Source: Ptychodera flava (Eukaryota; Hemichordata; Enteropneusta; Ptychoderidae). Taken from it: DNA of 64,000 nt. Position numbers and translations under genes: made by a program. The notes beneath the pieces were generated by a model. The model was given only the letters and a program-made list of their open reading frames with translations. It had not been told where the DNA came from and searched no databases. The stretch lies in assembly GCF_041260155.1 (NCBI RefSeq), contig NC_091936.1:44118930-44182929 (forward strand). Direction: 5' to 3'. Below are positions 50,601 to 62,600 of this stretch, one piece after another; the stretch's first letter is position 1; the number at the start of each line of letters is the position of its first letter.

Positions 50601-53600
50601 TGTACCATAAGCAAGGAAATCTTACCAAATTTCCCAGTTTAGTTTAGCCCAGTTGTCACTTGGTACACCAAAGTGATTGTACTCAGGAACAGGGCCATAG
50701 TAATATCACCAAGCATTCTCAATCTTTCATCTACCCTCCCTGTTGACCTCAGCAAAATCTCTGAGGACTATAAAAAAATTCTAATTTTCCCTTCATTTTT
50801 CCTTCATTACTCTATTACAGTGATGTCAACAAAAACATGACACTTCAGGAATCAACTAGAAGATTTCACATTTATCTCAATGACATTGTGTAAGACATAT
50901 ATTTATGATGAAAAATATCAAATTTCAAATACATCTTTTCAGGTTGGTGGTATCAAGCCTGGCTGCTTCAAGATTGGAAACACTGGCGGAATGCTGGACA
51001 ATATCCTAGCATCCAAGCTGTACCGGGCCGGCAGTGTTGCATACGTCTCCAGATCTGGCGGAATGTCCAATGAATTGAATAACATCATCTCAAGGAATAC
51101 CAATGGCGTCTACGAAGGCATTGCCATTGGAGGAGACAGGTGAGAACGATCAAACAGTTTACCATTCCCAGCTGTTTTGAAAGGGCGATTCAAAGGTCAT
51201 TGATCCTGGTGGAACTTTCCATTGATTATGCAGTTCTCATTCATGGGCACTGCAGTTTGTTTTTCCATGTACATGCAAATTTTTCCTTTTTGCAAGACTG
51301 AACATTACTTTATTTGTCCGCACTGAACAATTTCACAAATCGACATAATCCTTGGGGACGCTGTTGTATCACAAAGCTACAAAGGGCCCCCATAAGAAAG
51401 TTCTATTGCTTTCATCATGGAAATGTGGTCCAGTGTTCTACAGGTGTGCCTTGCTTTTTTGTTGTCATGGTGACGTGACTGTCAGCCTTCCTCATAAAGC
51501 TGTATGGTTGTGTAATTGCCGGCACTTTGAATTTTAATGAATACAAATAAGGTAAAACAATTTAACATAAATTTGATTTCCTTCAACGGCATTTGCTATA
51601 TTCAGATTGTACTGAGTAGAGAGGTACATTACATGAGAAAAAAAATAGTGTTTAAGATTGAAACATGATTGCAAAGTATACATTTACAGAAAGCTTTACA
51701 TAATATTTCCTGAGTGTATGTATGTCTTTTGTTTGAGTACAGAGGTGAACAGGCAATGGTTGACTCTTGCATGACCCCTTCTTGGTTGTAATAGATAGCT
51801 TTTGCAAGTTTAGGAAATTCTCACTGGACGTGAAAATATTCAAATGTAATGCATGTGTAGTCTCAGTGGTTGAAAAGCCACAGACACAATTTCTTATTGT
51901 ACTGCTTTGTTAACTCTATGCCTGTTTACATATCAAAGACTCTTTCATTACCTTCTTCACAGATGCTGTCTTTTATTCCCAAATCATTTTCACCCTCAAG
52001 CTAAATGGGACAATTTATGTGATACAAATAGTAAAGAGATGTACAGCTTTGACTTATACAATGTGAAATAATTTGAGATCAGGAATCACGTGGTTGAAAT
52101 CACTTCTATTTTTATTGTGTGACATCATAGGTCATTGGGGTCATTTCGTATTTACTTGCTGCATTGATGTCCAATCAAAAGATTTGCTATCAAGCATTAC
52201 ACCATTACTTCAGTTTCATTTTTTCTCACAAATGTTATTGTCCTTGACCAAAGTGAAATTCTATTCTTTGAGTGCAAAGTTTCGATAAGGTAGATCTTGA
52301 TGAATTATAAAGCTATGGTCTGAAAAGTGTATTCTGTCATATGCGATAAATGAACATGATGTCACAGTCCCTCTGTCATGTGATGGAAGGACTATCAGAA
52401 TATCAAATCTTGAATTCTGTGTTCTGTCCATAAAATAATGGAAAATTTAGAAACTTGACTGGACATCCAGGCGGAAGATAATGCTCAATAAGAAACACTG
52501 ACGCACACTACTAAAACAGAACAGTTATTAATCAGGGATCTTATTTGTTTATTGTACCAGGCTTTGTAGATTCTAAGAAGTATAAAACTGAAAATAAACT
52601 ATAATCATGATATCTGTTTGTGATCAAAACATCACTTCAGAGGAAAAACAGTATATATGGGTTACAGAAGTCATGCCAAATCTAAAGTATATACCATTGC
52701 TAATGTGTGTTTGCAAATGTACATCAGCTAAAATGCTGTTGAGTGTTTTGAAAATCACAATACAGGAATATGTAGAGACTAAGTGGTCTTCTTTGACTAC
52801 TGTAATTAAAGCGTTCACATTAAACAAAAAAGCTGCCAAATAACAGGAAAAGTATTTCAGGATGTTAAAGCCAGCGCAGTTTCCCTTTCAGAAGTGATGT
52901 TTTGATCACATATACGTGGTTTTATCATATAAGCTGATATTTATGGCATGCCATTCTGTTTCAGATATCCTGGAACAACTTTCATTGATCATGTGATGCG
53001 CTATCAAGATGATCCAAATGTAAAAATGATTGTGCTGCTTGGAGAGGTATGTGTTTTAAATATTCATCTTCTGTGATTTGAAGCTACAAGTTTATATGCA
53101 CCCAGAGAATACTGGGTCACATTTTCCTTCATGATGCAAATCAGTGCTTGTCTGAGGGTGCCTTTAATGGTGAGGGAATACAAACATACCCCTAAGATAA
53201 TGTGGATTTTCACCAGTATGTAGCATGGGCCCAACATTCTACAGTCTTGCCAAGGTGAGATCTCCACAGGGTAAAATTAGCGATCTAACCAAATTGCCAC
53301 AAAATTTTGTAAAGCCAAAGGCAGAATGCATCTCAGAGACAGATATTTCAACTCTCAAATTTTTACAATTCATAAGTGATCGACCACTTGTGGGGACTCA
53401 TTTTAAAGTTCTTGGAGTAAATGAATTTTTTGCTGTCTTATTTTTTTATGAAAATAAAAAAATTATTTTTCCCATAGAGTCAATACAGGGATAGCACCAC
53501 TTAAATTTCAAATATCGGTAAATTTAAAGAAATTGTTACCATGGTACCAAAATTTGCACAGTGAAAAGTTTAATTTTAAGGCCAATACTACCTTAAACCT

Positions 53601-56600
53601 TTAATATTCTATCACCAAAATGTAATATCACGGGGCATCATTTTACAAGTGGTATAGCCACTAAGTGATGATGTCAAATCAGCGTACTCAAAACACAGAT
53701 GCCTTGTAATTATAGCACTGCATGTGTATTGTGTATGGCGATTGGATGTCATCAGTTTTTGGCTATATTACTCGTAAAATGGTGCCTTTCAGGGGAATGG
53801 AGAGTAAAGTTTGAGGAATGATTGAGATATCCAACCAAACGTGTTGAAATCTTCAAGTCTGTTCTACTGTTGTTGATCCTCTGCGATTTTACACTGGAGG
53901 TTCTCTCACCTTACATCATTAACAACATGACTCTGCTACTGCCAAATTTTGGTACGGTAAATTGCATAAATATTTTATCCTCAAAATGGGACCTGAATAC
54001 AGGGAAAGGAGAAAGGAAATTTTCACTTTGATTTCATTCTTTGTAGTGTTACTGATCAAACACTGTGTAGGTATCTGTTAGTATCTTCATTTTATGTGCT
54101 AATTCAGAGATACATATTTTTAATTTGTCACAGGTTGGTGGAGTGGAGGAGTACGAGATCTGTTCCCAGATTGAAAATGGCAGAATCACAAAACCAGTTG
54201 TGTCATGGTGCATAGGTACCTGTGCTACCATGTTCACATCAGAGGTAAGAAAAGTTGGATATTTTGTTCAATCACATCCATGTTCAGTAATTTTTTTGTG
54301 GCATACATATATTAAAAATCATAAAGTTTTCTCTAGCAAAATTGAATCGATTAGGTTAAAGTGGAGTTTGAATGTAAAGCCCTTCAGACTCTGGAAGGAA
54401 ATAAGTATGTCCTCAGGCAATAATTTATTCATTTCCGTGTTTCAAGTAGTTATCTGGGTGTGGGTCTCACAGCATTTGTCTATGGAAGTTAACATTTGTG
54501 ACCTACTTAACGCATTGTAAACATGTCACAACATGGAATGAAAAGACCCTCTTTCTTATGCAGAAGTCTGTTAAAATATTGGGTCAAATTTCTGTAAGTG
54601 GAAGCATGTGAAAACAATGTTTGTGTTTTCTGTTTTGTCTTTATATTTAATCAAAACCATGATGACTGTTACAGTTAAGCCAACACTTGTAAGATACGGT
54701 GCTATGTACCACTCACCGCCTTTATCCATGGCTTATGTCGTCACCAACAATCATGTATTTTAACAGGATAATTGTAACCCTTGTGATTTACTCATTAAGC
54801 ATGCCTATGAACTCAAATCTCTTCTGCTTTTAATGTTATAAAAAAGTTCAACTGATTTAACCTCTTGGCATGGTTCAATATTGAAAACTTGTTTAATTTA
54901 CTAAAGGTCACTGCCAATCAGAAGATTAACATACAGTGTCATTTTCAACTTTTGTCAAATCATATATGGAAACATGTCAAAGATACAGTAATATTTGCCA
55001 AACCCATGCTGACTTCATATTAAGTTTCACAGGAATTTCATGCATGAAGCTATCTTCTTTGGGTCATGTTTCCGGATGAATGCCGACACAACAAGCTCCC
55101 TTTTATAACTGTGTTGCCCTTTTATACCAAATGTTAATGTATTTGTGTCCTCTGTATGAAGAAATGTAGTACTCAACCAGATGTGGCCTGAACTTACTGA
55201 TTTGAACACAATAGAAACATGCCAGTCTTGATGCACTTTCATGCTGTACATTCTTATACCATTCATATTTCGGATTGATTTGAAGTTGCGTATTTTAGCT
55301 GTACCAATTTAACTATTCTCATTTAGGTTCAGTTTGGCCATGCTGGAGCCTGTGCCCATGGTGAGAAGGAAACAGCCGCAGCCAAAAACAAAGCTCTAGC
55401 AGCAGCTGGTGCATTTGTACCTGCTAGCTTTGATGATATAGGAGACAAAATACGGTATGTTTCCTTGGGGGTTACAGTGGTATACGTTATGTTATTAAAG
55501 ACTTGTAGTTGAACAAATTTAGTTGCCATGGCAGGCTCTCTTATAAACCTACCCACAGACTCTGGTTGAATATTTCATGTAAACATCATCAGTTTAATGA
55601 TTAAAATATGTGTAGCCTGTTACCTCCATGCTTTCACCCAAACCTGTCATTATCAATGGCGAATGTTGATATGCTTTTCAAGGAACTAAGGTAGACAGAT
55701 TAAAAATAGATGTGTTCATAAATAAACCAAACACCGTGAAAAGATATTGTGTGTCAGTAATATGATTGATACATTAAAATGCTGTTTATATCAAATCTCA
55801 TCAAATAATCACTGCTGTGCGTTATCGCAATGTGACATTGTCACTGGTCAAGTTCTTTCGAAGGCTATCACAAAGAAAATTCCCTTTCAATTCTATTTGA
55901 CAAAAATTAACAACCACATTGTATGTGCCTTGAAATTTAAAGACTTAAACTGTCTCTCAAACTTTCAGTCAGGAAACTTTAAACCATTTCCTTTTGAAGT
56001 GCAGAAGAAGATTCAGGGGTCACAGTGCAAAGCTTGGTACAAATGAAACTGACGTCTGAAATTAAAAAAGGCTGTCACCCTAGTGTTAACTCTATCAGGA
56101 TAAATTAAATTTTTTATTTTGACAAAAATAAGCCAGTGGAAACTTTCCTTCCTCCACGAGCTGCAAAATGAACCGTCACAAGTGGTAGACCAAAAAAGTA
56201 ATGTAAAGTTTAGAGTCTGAATATCTGCAGCATGTCCCTGAGACATTCTATCTTAAGACAATCTGGTTTACTGCATTCAATCTTTGATGCAGGATTGGAG
56301 AAATCACAATTGAATTATGCTCATTGGCATAAAATGCTATATTTATTTTCCATGCAGTGTTCATGTATCTTAACTTTTCTTGTGTATAGTTTGCTTTGTG
56401 GCGAGTATTTCGTTTATTTTGAATTTTCTTTAATCCATTGAACAGTGAAGTGTATGAAATGCTTGTAAGCAAAGGAGTGATTGTACCAGAAGAAGAATTG
56501 CCACCTCCAACAGTACCTATGGACTATGCATGGGCTAGGGTAAGTTATACACCCATCTTACTATTGAAGTATAGCTAGGATAGGGCAAGTTATACCCACT

Positions 56601-59600
56601 TACCCATTGACTGTGTACCAATGAAGTATAGCTGGGATAGGGCAAGTTATACCCACTTACCCATTGACTGTGTACCAATGAAGTATAGCTGGGATAGGGC
56701 AAGTTATACCCACTTCCCCATTGACTGTGTACCAATGAAGTATAGCTGGGATAGGGCAAGTTATACCCACTTCCCCATTGACTGTGTACCAATGAAGTAT
56801 AGCTGGGATAGGGCAAGTTATACCCACATTGCTGTTGACTATGTACCATTGGATAGCTGGGATAGAGCAAGTTACAGGTATACCCATCACATACCCATTG
56901 ACTGTGTAAGTATTGCTTGGATAGGGCAAGCTGTACCCACTTTACCATTGACAGTGTACCATGGGATACCTAGGATAAGGCAAGCTATACCCACATACCC
57001 ATTGACTGTGTGCCATTGGACTAAAGTATGATACATGTACTCTCACCTTACTCATGGGTTTCACAGTTTGACTTTAGAGAGTTGTATATCACATTGCCAG
57101 TGGACACTAGACCAGGGTAGATTATACCCTCCCTAAATCACATTCTGTTGTATCCACATACAAACCCATGTTGCAGGTGCTTTATTCAGTGACTAAAAAC
57201 ATATACTGGTATATTACCATTGTATTGTTTGATTAGGGTAGGAAGTTTTTGGAAACACCATAACCTATACAAGGACACTGGCTAAAATATTTGAAGAAAG
57301 CTTTGAGATCTCTCATTACATTTGATATGAATGGGAGAATATTTCATGATGTCCGCTGAACTTTAACAAGAACATTCCAATAGTGTTTAGATCTTTCTCA
57401 CCAAGTTAAATGCATTTGTCACCAAATTTTGAGACAGCGCATACCCTGTACTCTACCATTGCCTATGTATATTCACTCTTACTGTTCAGTAATACATGAC
57501 TGTATATTTGATCTCCAATACAGGAACTTGGCTTGATTCGTAAACCAGCATCCTTCATGACTAGTATCTGTGATGAGAGAGGTCAGGAACTGATCTATGC
57601 CGGAATGCCCATCACATCAATTTTCCAGGAAGAGATGGGAATTGGTGGTGTACTAAGCTTACTCTGGTTTCAGAGACGGTAATTAAATCACAAAACATAT
57701 AGCATTGTCACTTGTCTATGTCGTGTTCTTCAGAGCCGGTGTGCAGTGATCTGAGAAGGTTGACCTCATTGGTTGCACTTCTATGTTCAGACCAGTTTCA
57801 CAAAGAAATTGACCAATCAGAAACTTCTTTTCAAGGAAACTGTAAATCTATCTCACTGATCCCACCTAAATAGCATTATGTGTAGGCTATGTTATTTGCA
57901 AAGTCGACTCAAAATCTTGGTTAAAACATACATGTACCATTTATAAGAAAATATTTGTTAATCCTGATATTATTCTTCTTCTTACAGATTGCCACCCTAT
58001 GCCGCCAAGTTTATTGAAATGTGTTTGATGGTCACAGCAGATCACGGCCCTGCAGTGTCTGGTGCTCATAACACAATTGTCACAGCCAGGGCTGGCAAAG
58101 ATCTAATTTCATCTCTCTGTTCTGGATTGCTTACTATTGTAAGTATCAGTGGGTTTAGTTTGAAACTTTTGATATTTTTTTCATAATCATTGTTTTGTAT
58201 GTCAAGTTCTTGTTCTACTCCTAAAGGATGTCGAAACACCAGCTATTTCCCTTACCAACACACTGTCTGTACATGTAAAGTGCACTAGCACTGTATATGT
58301 ACATTTGAATTCAAATCCAGACCACAATTCACTTGTGAACAATAACAATGCAGCATGTAGAGGTATGTAATTGTCTCACAACTGACATTGTACGAGCAGA
58401 AGTACGGCCTCGTACTTTCACAGAACGAGTGACGTAATGTACCCATACTTTCAAAATACGAGTGACGTACAATGCTGGTATATCACACACAGCAAGATTT
58501 TGACGTAAGGCCGTAAAATTCATAAGTGAAGCTGCGGTCCGTATTAGGAACTATTTTTAGACCCCTCCAATCTTGAACTCCAAAATCCGGTGCGGCTTCT
58601 ATACGCACATTTGTCTGGACTCAACTACATGTACGTCGACGCGTCACGTTGAAAATTGCCAGCAAGGAGACTATTGTTATGCAAATGACCACAGCTGCAT
58701 TTCTCCGCAGTAGGAAGACTAAGTTATACATTTTCACAGCTTTTCTCCTCTTTCTTTCGAAATAAAGATGATAAACCCTTGCACTTCCAAGCTTAAATAA
58801 TTGTACACGCCGCTGTCCCACACAAGCGCGGTGCTAGCTGTCGACTCCAAGCTTTGTTTCACATGCTGCATGCCTGCCAGCTAATTTATGCATACGTTTG
58901 CAATAACCTCAGGAACAGCTGTGCGGGGCCTGCTCATGTTCCGTCGATCGATATTTTTAGAAAACTGGAGACATGGCACATCACATTTAATAGTTTACAA
59001 AAGATGTAAGAAGCATTGATTTTGTCGAAAATTCTGAAAAAATATATCACTTGGGGTCGACATGGGGTCGCAGCCATGTTGCCTCAAGTCTGTCTGCACT
59101 CAAAACTCAAAACTTTCGAATATGAACCTGTAAAATCGAGGTCATTTTGTCAAACTTCGGCGAAATTTAAGCCTATAGACAAGATTACATCTAGGTAAGG
59201 TAAATTTACTGAAATTTGATCGACAAATAATCCTGAACTTGAACGTGACAGCTCGCCTTCTCCGGGAAGTCAAGCATCAAGCTGTCCATACACAGCTGCC
59301 CATATTGCTTGGTTTATGAGATTGTTTTCAAGCGACGGCGGTTAGAGCGTACGGGGCTCTGGATATGAACCTACCGCTGGTGTAGCTGTAATAACTGTTG
59401 CGTTGTTATCTTGAAGTTTTTTTAACATTAAACTGCCATATTCCTTCAAATTACAACGAGATTTTTTTCGATCACACAACCCTGTATTTCGATATGTCAC
59501 TCGCAAAAGTACGCTGAACACAGACAGGCTATAGAGAAATACTGACATTACGTCACTTGTACGGTGAAATTGCGGCACATTACGTCACTCGTAATTTGCT

Positions 59601-62600
59601 CGTACGAGCTCGTACGTCTGCTCGTAGTTCGTCCGTTTTGAGACGATTAGATAAATGGCATGTACGGGCTGAGTTGACAAAGCTGAATACTGTGTATCTT
59701 AACATGCTTATTGGGAAGAACATGAAACTGTAGTTGACATTAAAAAAAAGTGAATTACCCAACATTTATAGATTTGCTGATACAGTATGCTACTGCTGAG
59801 ATAGTAGCACTATTTGTACACAACTTGTCTAAGGATCGTAGTGGTTAATATGTTTTTGCATTATCCTTCCGTATCTCTCACTGGGAAAGAATTCCTTATA
59901 TGGCACGTTTGCCTGTTTACCATCTCTGTCTTAATTTTCATGATTATTTTTATCTTCAGGGTGATCGATTTGGTGGTGCCTTGGATGCAGCAGCCAAACA
60001 GTTCAGTGAGGCTTACGATGCAGGTTTGATTCCCATGGAATTTGTCAACAAAATGAGGAAAGAACACAGACTTATCATGGGTATTGGACACAGAGTCAAA
60101 TCAGTAAGTTTTTGTCATTTTTAGCTCCCATAGCCATATGTATATATGGCAATGGAAGCTATTCTTATAGGCTAGGGAAATGTCTGTATGTATGTTTGTC
60201 TGTATGTCTGTCCGTCAACATCAAAAACTCCAAAACCGCTGTACATTTCATCTTGATATTTGGTGTGTACATGGATGATGGGCTGTAGATGAGATTTTGT
60301 TCAAATGAAGTTGTCATTGCCAAAAATATGCAAATTAAGTGAAAAAATGTAAAAACAGTCAAAATTGAAAAAACTCAATAACCACTGAGCAGATTACATG
60401 AAAAATTAGCATGTAAGTACTTTGGGCTGACATGAAATGATTGTGCACATGTTGGGTCAGTATCTTGGACTTGCTATTTTTCATGAATTTTTTGTAATTT
60501 TCTCCCATTTTTGGTCAAAAAATCTTCTTCTCTGAAACCACAAGTGCGATTGATTTGAAACTTGGTATGGAAGTGCGTAGGAGTGACCTTCCAAATTTGG
60601 GCAAAACGTGGTGAAATTTGCATATTTTAGTTTACACGTCCATAGACTCCCATGTATAAGGCAGATCTCCATAGACTCCCATGTATAAGGCCACGAAAAA
60701 TAAAAATTTAGTTTCTCATCGTATTCATATTGCAAAAAGGATGCAGTGACACAATTTTTAGTCCCCACGGATGAAGTCCAGTGGGCTTATAGATTGGGTC
60801 ATGTCCGTCTGTTCGTCCATCCGTGAGTCCATCCGTTCACGCAGATATCTCGGATATTTGACAAAATGTCATGTGACCTTGATGACCTTTGATCTCAAAT
60901 ATACATATTTGTCCATAACTCAGTAACCACAAGTGCTACACCCTTCAAGTATGTTATGATGGGACACCTTATGACGCAACATATTGTACTTCATTATTAT
61001 GCGCATATCTAATTTTGAGCGAGCCGATAGAACTAGGTCTTATTTTTGGTATATAGGGATAACTTAGCAATACAATTTTTTTGACAAAATGTCAGGTGAC
61101 CTCGGTGACCTTTGACTCAAATATACATATATGTCTATCACTCAGTAACCACAAGTGCTACAGCCTTCATGTATGGTATGATGGGACACTTATGACGCCA
61201 CATATTGTACCTCATTAATTATGCGCATATCTAATTTTGAGCGAGCCAATAGAGCTAGAGGTCTGATTTTTGGTATAGAGGGATAACTTAGCAATACAAT
61301 TTTTTTGACAAAATGTCACGTGACCTCGGTGACCTTTGACCTCAAATATACATATTTGTCCATAACTCAGTAACCACAAGTGCTACACCCTTCATATTTG
61401 GTATGATTGGACACCTTATGACACCACATACTGTACCTCAATAATTATGCACATATCTCATTCTGAGCAAGCCAATAGAGCTGGATGTCTGATTTTGGTT
61501 ATAGGGATAACTATAGGAGAGAAATTTTTTGACCAAATGTCGTGTGACCTCGATGACCTTTTACCTGAAATATATGTTTATGTCAATAAATAAGTAACCA
61601 CAAGTGCTATGTCCTTTGTATTTAGTAGGATGGGAGACCTTATGACAACACACGCTTTACCTCATTAATTATGTACACATCTAATTCTGGGCAAGGGAAT
61701 AGAGCTAGAGGTCTGATTTTTTGGCAAATAGGGATTAATTAGCAATATAATTTTTTTTCAAAATGTCATGTGACCTCGATGACCTTTGACCTTGATTATA
61801 CATATATATGCATATCTCAGTAACCACAAGTTCTATACCCTACAATTTTGATAGGATATTAGACCTTAAGATGTCACATCTTGTACCTCATTTATAATGC
61901 GCATATGTATTTCTTGGCTGGCCAATACTGCTAGAGGTCTGATCTTTTTCCCGATTTAGAACCACAACTTAGACATGCCTCATGTGTTTCAAATTTGGAA
62001 CAACGACATAGACCTATGTGCCCATAGATCTCAACATATACACTCCAGTGATACTTCTTAATGACCACATTTTCCTGCCCCATTAAGACTAATACTCCTA
62101 TTACAAGTGGGGACTATGTCATTGTAAATGACTTGTTGAGGTAATGGTTGTATCACAGTATTCGATATATCTAATTCTGTATTTTTCCATTTTATATTCT
62201 GAATAAATACATTAAACATATTTCACTGTCTCCAGTACATTACATTTAAGTATTTTCACTTCATGCACTTTATCCCTTTCACACATGTTCAAATATCTGA
62301 CCAGAGAACAAACACTAAATAGTCCAGGATGGGAGCTACAGTGTCATTGACACTATTTTTCAAATATTCAATGGGTTTTCACAGTTACCTAATTTGTACA
62401 GAATAGTTTCTATAGTGTCTGTTATCAAATCTGAATGGCAGAGACACCCATCTATTTTGATCCCAAGATATTTTATCATGAGACTTTCTGTATGATTAAG
62501 ATTTACACCTGTTGTTGGTTGGTAGACTTTAATTGGACAGCATGTACACTAAGAAATAAATCTCCTTTGCTTCCTTGTTTACAGATCAACAATCCTGATA

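Noticed and set aside
56621-57031. 136-codon '[12 protein letters not shown]' protein
   Set aside because: It lies inside the intron 19 minisatellite; the similarity to ACLY comes from copied exon sequence and the ACLY frame itself meets a stop before it.
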